NCBI GenBank assembly: GCA_033720735.1
Contig: JAWWBX010000033.1
Location: 1-22,715, forward strand
Source of the DNA: B8-G4 sp033720735
GTDB lineage: Bacteria > Bacteroidota > Bacteroidia > Chitinophagales > Saprospiraceae
Length of the DNA: 22,715 nt
Direction: 5' to 3'
The position numbers were made by a program, and so were the translations under genes. Positions 14,906-21,989 of this stretch are shown piece by piece. Under the pieces are notes generated by a model. That model did not search any database. It was given only the letters and a program-made list of their open reading frames with translations, and was not told the DNA's origin. Position 1 is the first letter of the stretch. Every line of letters starts with the position of its first letter.

Positions 14906-16771
14906 TCAGCGTCCGACATGAACGAGAAGCACAGAAATATCTGATGGCGACACGCCGCTGATACGGCTGGCCTGACCAATGGTCCGGGGTTTGATGGAGG
15001 TCAGTTTTTCTCGTGCTTCTGCAGACAATGAAGAAATGTTATGATAGTCCATGTCCTGATGCAGGAGCAATTCTTCAAGACGATTCATCTTGTCTACCAG
15101 CTCTTGCTCCTTTTGGATATAGCCGGCGTACTTGATGTCAATCTCGGCCAGCATGATCGTTTCTTCGTCATACTTGTCAAGCACCTCTGCCAGGGCCGGA
15201 AGGACTCTCCTCAGATCCACAAGATGTACATGGGGGCGACGCAGCAGGCTGATGAGTTTCATCTTTTGCGCAAGGGGCTTGCTGCCGATCCCGTTCAGGT
15301 ATCTCTCTACTTCACCGGGCTCAACGCTGTGGGACGAGATAAACGATGCAATGGCGCTGGCGCCACGTTCCTTTGCACGGACACGCTCCATGCGGCCATC
15401 TGCACCCCGGACGCCGAGGGCGTGGGCGATGGGTGTCAGTCGCAGATCGGCGTTGTCCTGCCTGAGCAGAATACGGTATTCGGCACGACTGGTAAACATC
15501 CGGTAGGGCTCTTTGGTCCCCTTGTTGATCAGGTCATCAATGAGCACTCCGATGTAGGCCTCCGAGCGCTTGAGAATAAGGGGTGCTTCATCACAGATGG
15601 CCCGGTGGGCATTGATCCCGGCAACCAGTCCCTGACACGCCGCTTCTTCATACCCGGTGGTGCCGTTGATCTGCCCCGCAAAAAAGAGGTTCCTGACCAA
15701 TTTCGTTTCAAGCGAGAGTGACAGTTGCGTCGGAGGGAAGTAGTCGTATTCAATCGCATATCCCGGACGGAACATCTTGCAGTTGGCAAACCCCGGGATC
15801 GTTCTGAGGGCCGCAAACTGTACCTCCTCAGGAAGCGACGAAGAAAACCCGTTGACATACACCTCGACCGTATCCCACCCTTCCGGTTCCACAAACAACT
15901 GGTGTCTGTCGCGATCGGCAAAGCGGTCGATCTTGTCCTCAATCGACGGGCAGTAGCGCGGCCCGGTTCCACGAATACGCCCGTTGAACATCGGTGACCG
16001 GTCAAACCCTGTCTTGAGGATGTCGTGGGTGGCGGGGTTGGTATAGGTGATATGACATGGGCGCTGGCGGACAAGCTGAGGCGTGTCGGTAAACGAGAAA
16101 CAGCCCGGATCTTCATCGCCTGGCTGTACGTCCATCGCTTCCCAGTCCAGCGAACGCCCGTCTACCCGCGGAGGGGTGCCTGTTTTCATTCGGCCGGCCT
16201 CAAATCCGAGTTCGACGAGCTGCTCGGTAATGCCGGTTGCCGCCCGTTCGCCCGCGCGGCCTCCTCCAAACTGTTTCTCGCCGATGTGGATGATCCCGTT
16301 GAGGAAGGTGCCATTGGTCAGGATCACCGCTTTGGCAGAGATCTCGAGGCCCATCCCGGTGCGCACGCCGGTCACCCGGCCGTCTTTGACGATCAGCCCT
16401 GTGACCATTTCCTGCCAGAAGTCGATGTTCTCGTGGGCCTCCAGCATCTGACGCCATTTGGCGGCAAACAGCATGCGGTCGCTTTGCGCCCGCGGACTCC
16501 ACATGGCAGGACCCTTCGAGCGGTTGAGCATGCGAAACTGGATCATCGTATGGTCGGTCACAATACCGCTATACCCGCCCAGGGCGTCGACCTCCCGCAC
16601 GATCTGCCCCTTGGCCACACCTCCCATGGCCGGATTGCAGCTCATTTGGGCAATGGTTTGCATATTCATGGTCACCAGCAGCACACGGCTCCCCATATTG
16701 GCTGCAGCAACTGCTGCCTCACATCCGGAATGGCCGGCACCGACAACGATGATGTCGTATTCTGAAAACAT
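14906..16771 (-). CDS. mnmG: tRNA uridine-5-carboxymethylaminomethyl(34) synthesis enzyme MnmG
   Basis: A FAD-dependent tRNA-modifying enzyme of 621 residues, the standard length. With MnmE it installs the carboxymethylaminomethyl group on wobble U34. The dinucleotide-binding motif VVGAGHSGCEAA opens the protein, followed by MSCNPAMGGVAKGQIVREVD (about 44-63), GTPPRVDGRSLDW (about 197-209), GPRYCPSIEDKI and the C-terminal KPRTIGQASRISGVSP tRNA-binding helical region. A perfect TAnnTTTG box lies 28 nt before the ATG. mnmE is not in the window. Confidence 0.97.
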   Translation of the reverse strand: MFSEYDIIVVGAGHSGCEAAVAAANMGSRVLLVTMNMQTIAQMSCNPAMGGVAKGQIVREVDALGGYSGIVTDHTMIQFRMLNRSKGPAMWSPRAQSDRMLFAAKWRQMLEAHENIDFWQEMVTGLIVKDGRVTGVRTGMGLEISAKAVILTNGTFLNGIIHIGEKQFGGGRAGERAATGITEQLVELGFEAGRMKTGTPPRVDGRSLDWEAMDVQPGDEDPGCFSFTDTPQLVRQRPCHITYTNPATHDILKTGFDRSPMFNGRIRGTGPRYCPSIEDKIDRFADRDRHQLFVEPEGWDTVEVYVNGFSSSLPEEVQFAALRTIPGFANCKMFRPGYAIEYDYFPPTQLSLSLETKLVRNLFFAGQINGTTGYEEAACQGLVAGINAHRAICDEAPLILKRSEAYIGVLIDDLINKGTKEPYRMFTSRAEYRILLRQDNADLRLTPIAHALGVRGADGRMERVRAKERGASAIASFISSHSVEPGEVERYLNGIGSKPLAQKMKLISLLRRPHVHLVDLRRVLPALAEVLDKYDEETIMLAEIDIKYAGYIQKEQELVDKMNRLEELLLHQDMDYHNISSLSAEAREKLTSIKPRTIGQASRISGVSPSDISVLLVHVGR

Positions 16772-16799
16772 AGCGGTATTGCTACCCGATTTCGGGCTG

Positions 16800-16807
16800 C
16801 AAAGTTA
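16800..16807 (-). promoter_or_regulatory. Candidate -7 box for mnmG
   Basis: On the minus strand this reads TAACTTTG, a perfect TAnnTTTG Bacteroidota -7 box. It ends 28 nt before the mnmG ATG, exactly the spacing of the box in front of the thioredoxin-like gene at 21874. No clear TTG is present at the -33 position. Confidence 0.5.
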
Positions 16808-16870
16808 CGAAAGGCCGGTTGCATCACACCGTGGCCGATGTGAGATCCGGGTTGTGATTATCTTGAGAAC

Positions 16871-17371
16871 ATGAATTCGCTACTGCTCCTGTGCTGCCTT
16901 TCGCTGACCATGGCTTGCAAATCCTCTGCCCAATCGGCCTCAGAGGAAATCAACCGGCAGGTCTGGTCTCCATTCATTCAGGCTTACAATGCCCTCGACG
17001 CTGAGGCCTTTATGAACGTTCATACGACAGACGTGATCAGAGTGATCCGTGACAGTAAGGAAATCCGCGTCGGCGAGGAATATGCCAAATCCATGCGCGC
17101 CAGTGCAGAGCGCAACAGGGCCCGCGGAACCGTCAGGTCGATCGAACTGTCATTTACAGAGCGCATCCACACAGACCAGTACGGCTTTGAGGTCGGTTAC
17201 TACAAGGTCGTGAGCGCCTCAGGTGGTCAGCAGCGGGTGTCCTACGGCAAATTCCATGTCGTACTTAAAAAGGATGACGACCGGTGGAAGATCCTGCTGG
17301 ACTCTGATACATCAATGGACAACAGCATCACAGAAGAGCAGTTCCTGCAGGGCGAGGTACTCACGCACTGA
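16871..17371 (+). CDS. Putative lipoprotein with NTF2/SnoaL-like (DUF4440-type) domain
   Basis: A 166-residue exported protein. The N-terminus MNSLLLLCCLSLTMAC ends in a lipobox (LTMAC, Cys16), although a conventional cleavage after SSA is also conceivable. The mature part looks like a cone-shaped NTF2-like fold: helix IQAYNALDAEAFMNVHTTDV, a middle with IELSFTERIHTDQYGFEVGYYKV, and the typical C-terminal strand pair YGKFHVVLKKDDDRWKILLDS. Such domains occur as enzymes or ligand pockets, so the function is open. It is divergent from mnmG (99-nt shared gap) and convergent with arsM, with only 2 nt between stops. Confidence 0.75.
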   Translation: MNSLLLLCCLSLTMACKSSAQSASEEINRQVWSPFIQAYNALDAEAFMNVHTTDVIRVIRDSKEIRVGEEYAKSMRASAERNRARGTVRSIELSFTERIHTDQYGFEVGYYKVVSASGGQQRVSYGKFHVVLKKDDDRWKILLDSDTSMDNSITEEQFLQGEVLTH

Positions 17372-17373
17372 GA

Positions 17374-18186
17374 TCAGCAACACTCCGGATCACAGCATGC
17401 GTCCACCACCGGCTTCGTGGCATTGATGGTGACACTGTAGATCCCGATATCCGACCGTTCGAATACCTTGCGCTCTTCCGCGGTCATGAATCTCTCGAGC
17501 AAGTCGTCATTGAGTACGATCTGCCGTTCTTTCATCACCCTGATATCGACAAAGCCGGCATTGGCGATGATCTCGAGGTACTCTGCGCGATCCAGGGCGC
17601 CGCTCACACAGCCGACGTACAATTCAGCCGCTTCGCGCAGGGCATCTGGCATCGTTCCCTGGATGACGATGTCGGAAATGGAAAAATGCGCCCCGGGTTT
17701 AAGAATCCGGTAGGTCTCGGCAAAGGCCCTCGTTTTATCCGGTACCAGGTTAAATACGCAGTTACTCACTACGACATCTGCCGTGTCGTTTGCCAACGGG
17801 ATCTCTTCGATCTCGCCAAAACGGAACTCGACATTGCGGTAACCTGTCTTGTCGAGATTGGCATAGGCCTTGGCCAGCATGTCTTCAGCCATGTCGATGC
17901 CAATGACACGCCCGGAATCACCTGTCAGTGATCGTGCGATAAAACAATCGTTGCCTGCTCCGCTTCCCAGGTCAACAACCGTATCGCCTGCACGGATGCC
18001 TGCATATTCGGTTGGCAGACCACATCCCAGGCCGAGATCAGCTTCTGACACATATCCGTCAAGGGAAGCATATGATTCACCAACGAACGAACAATCATTT
18101 GTGTCGTCGCAGCAACTTTTATTGAGTCGGGCCAGGGCATTGTATTTGTCCCTTACCTCTTGTTTCAATTCGATTGCATCTTTCAT
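17374..18186 (-). CDS. arsM: Arsenite S-adenosylmethionine methyltransferase
   Basis: A 270-residue cytosolic methyltransferase that converts As(III) to methylated arsenicals using SAM. The SAM motif is VVDLGSGAGNDCF (about 70-82) with IGIDMAEDML after it. The arsenic-binding cysteines match the family: LGCGLPTEYA (Cys55), SNCVFNLVPDK (Cys143) and YVGCVSGAL (Cys193), with an N-terminal CC at 25-26. The last seven residues, CCDPECC, add four cysteines that may also bind arsenic. The ATG at 18186 is set by homology. The frame is open further upstream through arsR, which makes a false longer ORF. Only 4 nt separate it from the arsR stop. Confidence 0.92.
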   Translation of the reverse strand: MKDAIELKQEVRDKYNALARLNKSCCDDTNDCSFVGESYASLDGYVSEADLGLGCGLPTEYAGIRAGDTVVDLGSGAGNDCFIARSLTGDSGRVIGIDMAEDMLAKAYANLDKTGYRNVEFRFGEIEEIPLANDTADVVVSNCVFNLVPDKTRAFAETYRILKPGAHFSISDIVIQGTMPDALREAAELYVGCVSGALDRAEYLEIIANAGFVDIRVMKERQIVLNDDLLERFMTAEERKVFERSDIGIYSVTINATKPVVDACCDPECC

Positions 18187-18190
18187 TTTC

Positions 18191-18520
18191 TTAACAGCAT
18201 TTGGTGACGCGCTTGATTCGCGCAAACAATTGATCAAGTGTCCGGAAGCAGCGCTCCCATTGGTCTTTGTCCAGGCAATAGCAGATGCTGGTCCCCTGGA
18301 TGTTGCCCTTGATGAGTCCAGCCTTTTTGAGTTCACTGAGATGTTGCGAAACAGTGGCCTGGGCCAGCGGCAACACGTCCACCAGATCTCCGCAAATACA
18401 GGACTCCGTCCGTACCAGGTGCTCCAGAATGGCCACGCGCGCCGGATGACCGATCGCTTTGGCGAATGCAGCAACCGCATTTTGCTCATCAGTAAACGCT
18501 TCGGTTTTGGTCAGACCCAT
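18191..18520 (-). CDS. arsR: ArsR/SmtB family metalloregulator
   Basis: A 109-residue winged-helix repressor. It has the normal core IGHPARVAILEHLV (about 23-36), a metal-site helix with ESCICGDLV (Cys41 and Cys43, like the ELCVCDL motif), and the recognition helix AQATVSQHLSELKKAGLIKG (about 53-72). Extra cysteine pairs occur at 80/82 (CYC) and at the end (CC, 108-109), so As(III) or a similar thiophilic metalloid is the likely inducer. It is the first gene of arsR-arsM. A palindrome at 18533-18548 lies 12 nt before its ATG, so autoregulation is expected. Confidence 0.92.
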   Translation of the reverse strand: MGLTKTEAFTDEQNAVAAFAKAIGHPARVAILEHLVRTESCICGDLVDVLPLAQATVSQHLSELKKAGLIKGNIQGTSICYCLDKDQWERCFRTLDQLFARIKRVTKCC

Positions 18521-18532
18521 GTTTATCGATTT

Positions 18533-18548
18533 ATTGCAATATTGCGAT
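18533..18548. promoter_or_regulatory. Candidate ArsR operator palindrome
   Basis: ATTGCAATATTGCGAT is a 16-bp dyad with a perfect core GCAATATTGC (18536-18545) and a single mismatched pair outside it. It lies 12 nt upstream of the arsR ATG and in the 128-nt divergent region shared with the gene starting at 18649. Size, AT-rich centre and position fit an ArsR-family binding site. Binding itself is inferred. Confidence 0.6.
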
Positions 18549-18648
18549 GAATAACTGACTTATGCAAGCCGGCAGAGAGATTTCTTGCAACTTTGTGTGG
18601 CCGCGGCGTTGGTTCCTGCATCTGAATACTTCTATTTTGCACTCACGT

Positions 18649-20088
18649 ATGAGCACTCAAATTCTCGATACCGATCAGAAAGCTCTCGAGATCAACCTCG
18701 ATGAAAGTGTGTACGGCACGTTTGCCGAGATCGGTGCCGGACAGGAAGTGGCCAGGATCTTTTTCAAAGTAGGGGCCGCGGCCGGGACCATTGCCAAAAC
18801 CATGTCAGCGTACGACAAGGTGTATTCTGACGAGATCTATGGCGCAGAGCCCAGTGGTCGCTATGTCTGTGCTTCGCGGCTTTACAAGATGCTCGACCAC
18901 GAGTACGGGTTGATGAATGAGCGTCTTCAGCATCAAAAGCCGGACACCAATTTCTTTGTGTTTGCCGACACGATCGCGGCGATCGACTACAAGCGCACTG
19001 TTTCAGGGCATGGCTGGCTGGGCCTGCGCTTCCAACTCCACCCCGACTCCGAGCCCAATGATCTGGTTTTGCACGTGCGTATGCTCGACCGCGACAACCA
19101 GCAGCAGGCATCTGCCATCGGAACGCTCGGAGTCAATGTCGTCTATGCGTGCTATCGCCTGCATCACGACCCGGAAGCACTCATCAAGTCATTACTCGAC
19201 GGTCTGCGCGGTCGCATCAAAGTGGACCTGATCCGCCTCACGGGCCCCGATTTCACCCATCTCGACAATCGGTACCTGAGCTTGCTGCTGGTCTGGCATG
19301 GGCTGACAGAGGTCACCATGTTCGGGCCGGACGGGGAAAGCATTCACGGTTCGGAGTTTCTCTACCGCAAGTCATTGATGGTGGCTCGTGGTCATTACCA
19401 TCCTCCTACCCTGGTGAGTCTCGATGTGCTGCGGTCCAGTTTTGAGCAATTCAAGGGTGAACCGAATGTCGACGGCAACCGCGCGCACATCATGTGCGAA
19501 CTGCCGCTGGACAACCTGACTGTGGATGGCGAGATTTCGGTGGACGATTACATGGATCGCGCCAGGGCGCTATGCAAGCTGGGGCAGAGCGTCATCATCA
19601 GCAATTGTCCGAATCATCAGCTTCTGATCAACTACCTGGCTGACTTCAAGATCCGCCAGCTTGGTCTGGTCATTGGCGCGCGCGAGTTGCTCGAGATCAT
19701 CAATGAAAAATACTATGAGAACCGTGACGGCCGTTTGCTCGTGGCATTCGGAGAGTTGTTTACGCGCAATATCAAGATCTATGTCTATCCCGTTTTGCAG
19801 GCTTCCGACGGGCAGCTCATGACCGGAAAGACACTGCCGGTACCGGAAGGCATTAAGTTCCTCTATCAATATCTTATTGACAGCCAGCATATCGTCGACG
19901 TCGAGGACTACAATGCGGACCTCTTGCATATCTTCCCGCAAAATGTGCTGCATCAGATCCAGGCTGGTGAGGAGGGCTGGGAGCATTTCCTGCCATCGGT
20001 GCTGGTAGATCTGATCAAGCGGGAAAACATGTTCGGTTGGAACGCCTCGTCGGCACCTGTCACTTCTTCAGAAACACAAACAACATGA
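18649..20088 (+). CDS. Conserved protein of unknown function (Bacteroidota-type, 479 aa)
   Basis: A 479-residue soluble protein with no signal peptide or membrane segment. I recognise the opening (ILDTDQKALEINLDESVYGT followed by FAEIGAGQEVARIFFKVGAAAGTIAK) as that of a conserved family that I recall carrying unreliable labels in databases, such as TonB-dependent receptor or nicotinate-nucleotide adenylyltransferase. Neither label fits: there is no beta-barrel, plug or signal, and no HxGH nucleotidyltransferase motif. Conserved-looking blocks include AYDKVYSDEIYG, RLTGPDFTHLDNRYLSLLLV, EFLYRKSLMVARGHYHPPTL and GELFTRNIKIYVYP. The ATG at 18649 gives MSTQILDTD and was preferred to an upstream start. 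The stop overlaps the M15 peptidase gene (ATGA). The promoter is uncertain; CAACTTTG at 18588-18595 is a 7/8 match to the -7 box. Confidence 0.8.
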   Translation: MSTQILDTDQKALEINLDESVYGTFAEIGAGQEVARIFFKVGAAAGTIAKTMSAYDKVYSDEIYGAEPSGRYVCASRLYKMLDHEYGLMNERLQHQKPDTNFFVFADTIAAIDYKRTVSGHGWLGLRFQLHPDSEPNDLVLHVRMLDRDNQQQASAIGTLGVNVVYACYRLHHDPEALIKSLLDGLRGRIKVDLIRLTGPDFTHLDNRYLSLLLVWHGLTEVTMFGPDGESIHGSEFLYRKSLMVARGHYHPPTLVSLDVLRSSFEQFKGEPNVDGNRAHIMCELPLDNLTVDGEISVDDYMDRARALCKLGQSVIISNCPNHQLLINYLADFKIRQLGLVIGARELLEIINEKYYENRDGRLLVAFGELFTRNIKIYVYPVLQASDGQLMTGKTLPVPEGIKFLYQYLIDSQHIVDVEDYNADLLHIFPQNVLHQIQAGEEGWEHFLPSVLVDLIKRENMFGWNASSAPVTSSETQTT

Positions 20089-20879
20089 CGCGATCGCTTT
20101 TCGGGTCCTTGTCAGCATTGTCCATGATCTGGGGGTTGCTGTTTTGCATTGCATGCAATTCGTCGGCAGATGCCGATTCCAGCCCTCCCCTCCCGCCAGA
20201 GGACCCGCAGTTCACAGCGGATTATCTGATGGGGCATTTCGATCCGGCAGATCATCCGGATTTTGTGCTGATTGATTCGGCATATGCCGATCGCAGCGGG
20301 ATGTACCTCAGACAGGATGCGTACACAGAGTTTCTGAAAATGCATGCCGCCGCGGCTTCCGCTGGTATCGACCTTCAGATCAGGTCGGCCACCCGGAACT
20401 TTGTAGCACAGAAGGGTATCTGGGAGCGCAAATGGACCGGTGAGACGAAAATCGAAAATGGCCTCGACGCCAGTGTCGCGTATCCGGACCCGGTAGACCG
20501 TGCCCTGGCCATCTTAAAGTACAGTTCCATGCCGGGAACCTCTCGCCACCACTGGGGCACTGATATTGATCTCAATGCATTTGTCAACAGCTGGTTCGAA
20601 TCAGGGGAAGGACTGGTGTTATATACCTGGCTCGTTGAGCACGCCCACCAATTCGGCTACTGCCAGCCCTACACCGAGAAAGGAGATGCCCGGCCACATG
20701 GCTATGAAGAGGAAAAGTGGCATTGGTCGTTTGAACCGGTCGCCCGCACCCTGACCGAACTTGCCGCCGATTCTCTTGATGACGCGCGCATCACCGGATT
20801 TCTCGGCTCTGAAACCGCGCCCCAGATCGGCGTGGTAGACAAGTATGTGTTGGGAATCAACCCTGCCTGTCGCAACTAA
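20085..20879 (+). CDS. VanY/LdcB-like M15 D,D-carboxypeptidase lipoprotein
   Basis: A 264-residue exported zinc peptidase of the M15B type, which trims D-Ala-D-Ala or related stem-peptide ends. The N-terminus is a lipoprotein signal (MTRSLFGSLSALSMIWGLLF with lipobox CIAC, Cys24) followed by a Ser/Pro-rich linker. The catalytic signature SRHHWGTDID at 153-162 supplies S-x-H-x2-G-x3-D (His155, Asp162), and EKWHWSF at 210-216 supplies the base Glu210 and third zinc ligand His213. IRSATRNFVAQKGIWERKW is the usual Arg-containing segment before them. All key residues are present, so it should be active. The start overlaps the stop of the preceding conserved gene. The stop overlaps the convergent DoxX stop by 4 nt. 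Confidence 0.9.
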   Translation: MTRSLFGSLSALSMIWGLLFCIACNSSADADSSPPLPPEDPQFTADYLMGHFDPADHPDFVLIDSAYADRSGMYLRQDAYTEFLKMHAAAASAGIDLQIRSATRNFVAQKGIWERKWTGETKIENGLDASVAYPDPVDRALAILKYSSMPGTSRHHWGTDIDLNAFVNSWFESGEGLVLYTWLVEHAHQFGYCQPYTEKGDARPHGYEEEKWHWSFEPVARTLTELAADSLDDARITGFLGSETAPQIGVVDKYVLGINPACRN

Positions 20880-21307
20880 CTCTTGCGCGCGCCAAAGATC
20901 AGCTGGTCGATAGAAAACCGTCCGGGACCGATCAGGTAGATCACCACGTATACGACCAGGTACAACATGGCCATTTCACGGTCGAGGACAGGATCGTCGC
21001 TATGGACAAGGAAAAAGGCCACCGCCATGGTGATGATCAATGGAATCGCTGCCAGGCGCGTAGTCAGGCCGGCAATCAACAGTGCCGCACAGGCTACTTC
21101 GGCAAACACAGTGAGACCCAGCGATACGCCACCGCCCAGACCGAGAAAGTTGTAAAAGTCCGGCGCGATATCAGAAAAACGGACCATTTTACGCCAGCCG
21201 TGGCCGGCGATCATGAAGCCACCGAACACCAGTCGCAGCAAGAGCATCGCCCAGTCTCCCGTCGGGCTCAATGGTTTGATTTGCAGTATGCGCTGTATCC
21301 TGGCCAT
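20876..21307 (-). CDS. DoxX family membrane protein
   Basis: A 143-residue inner-membrane protein with four predicted helices (about residues 20-38, 58-80, 83-100 and 112-128). The typical LLLRLVFGGFMIAGHGWRKM opening and the FAEVACAALLIAGLTTRLAAIPL middle identify DoxX/DoxD-like proteins. Members are linked to thiol/redox complexes or quinone biology in some bacteria, but the role of this one is unknown. It lies 3 nt after the thioredoxin-like gene stop codon on the same strand, so the pair is almost certainly one operon, with a redox theme suggested by that pairing. Confidence 0.87.
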   Translation of the reverse strand: MARIQRILQIKPLSPTGDWAMLLLRLVFGGFMIAGHGWRKMVRFSDIAPDFYNFLGLGGGVSLGLTVFAEVACAALLIAGLTTRLAAIPLIITMAVAFFLVHSDDPVLDREMAMLYLVVYVVIYLIGPGRFSIDQLIFGARKS

Positions 21308-21310
21308 CGC

Positions 21311-21874
21311 TCAGGGATGTTGCTTCCATTTGATATTGCATCCTCCGCTCGGGTATTGTTGCGGGTTGACTGGCTCTCCCGCCAGTACGGCATCGAGCGC
21401 GGCCCGGAGGTCGCGGCCTGTCAGGGGCTTTCCGGTGCCAGGTCGTGCATCGTCCAGACGTCCGCGGTAAACCAATCTCAGATCTCCATCAAACAGATAG
21501 AAGTCCGGCGTACACGCAGCATCATAGTCCCTGGCTACCTCCTGGGTCTCGTCATAGAGGTAGGGAAAGGGATATCCCAGGTCTTCGGCGACTTCTTTCA
21601 TTTTGTCCGGCCCATCCTGCGGATACGCCTCGACATCATTGGAGCTGATCGCGATAAATGCCACGCCTTGCTCCTGATATTCCCTGGCCAGGCGTACAAT
21701 TTCCGGATTGATATGAACGACATACGGGCAGTGATTGCACAGAAACATGATCACTGTCGCCACCTCAGATTTAAGCTCTGTCAGGCTGACGATCTCATTA
21801 GTACGCGTGTCGAGCAATTCAAAATACGGGGCCCGGGTGCCCAGGTCGAGCATTCTAGATTCTGTATATGCCAT
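21311..21874 (-). CDS. Thioredoxin-fold redoxin (AhpC/TSA-like) protein
   Basis: A 187-residue protein with a redoxin domain (about residues 10-170). The active site region VIMFLCNHCPYVV has a CxxC-type pair, Cys46 and Cys49 (CNHC), and ACTPDFYLFD (about 120-129) supplies the cis-proline region with an additional Cys121. No convincing signal peptide is seen, so a cytosolic location is likely. This resembles the widespread 'thioredoxin family protein' of about 185-200 residues whose substrate is not known. It is the first gene of a two-gene operon with DoxX and has a well-formed Bacteroidota promoter upstream. Confidence 0.88.
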   Translation of the reverse strand: MAYTESRMLDLGTRAPYFELLDTRTNEIVSLTELKSEVATVIMFLCNHCPYVVHINPEIVRLAREYQEQGVAFIAISSNDVEAYPQDGPDKMKEVAEDLGYPFPYLYDETQEVARDYDAACTPDFYLFDGDLRLVYRGRLDDARPGTGKPLTGRDLRAALDAVLAGEPVNPQQYPSGGCNIKWKQHP

Positions 21875-21902
21875 ATTGCAGTGCTTGGAGTTGTTGGTCG
21901 CG

Positions 21903-21934
21903 CAAAGATATCACATCAGTCAGGTTGGGTACAA
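21903..21934 (-). promoter_or_regulatory. Candidate promoter for the thioredoxin-like/DoxX operon
   Basis: Read on the minus strand, TTG (21934-21932) is followed after 21 nt by TATCTTTG (21910-21903), a perfect TAnnTTTG -7 box with a plausible -33 element. The -7 box ends 28 nt before the ATG at 21874. This is the best-formed promoter in the window. Confidence 0.6.
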
Positions 21935-21989
21935 GGCAGTCTGCCGGACTACCCTAAATCAGTATTTTAGTCGCCCGCAGCCACTCGAT

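Noticed and set aside
16025..16765. Plus-strand ORF (246 codons) and another at 15041-15721 opposite mnmG
   Set aside because: Both are antisense shadows of mnmG; high GC lengthens such frames.
17374..18489. One 371-codon minus-strand ORF that would fuse the arsR region to arsM
   Set aside because: The first ~100 residues are the arsR gene read in the wrong frame. ArsM begins at the ATG at 18186 and ArsR has its own complete frame.
21002..21970. Long plus-strand ORF (322 codons) over the DoxX/thioredoxin region
   Set aside because: It is antisense to two well-recognised genes and has no family features.
21935..21972. Small palindromes (GGCAG-T-CTGCC at 21935-21945, GACTA/TAGTC at 21947-21951 and 21968-21972) before the last gene
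   Set aside because: Short and imperfect, and close to what chance gives in an intergenic region; no T-tract for a terminator and no repeated copy.
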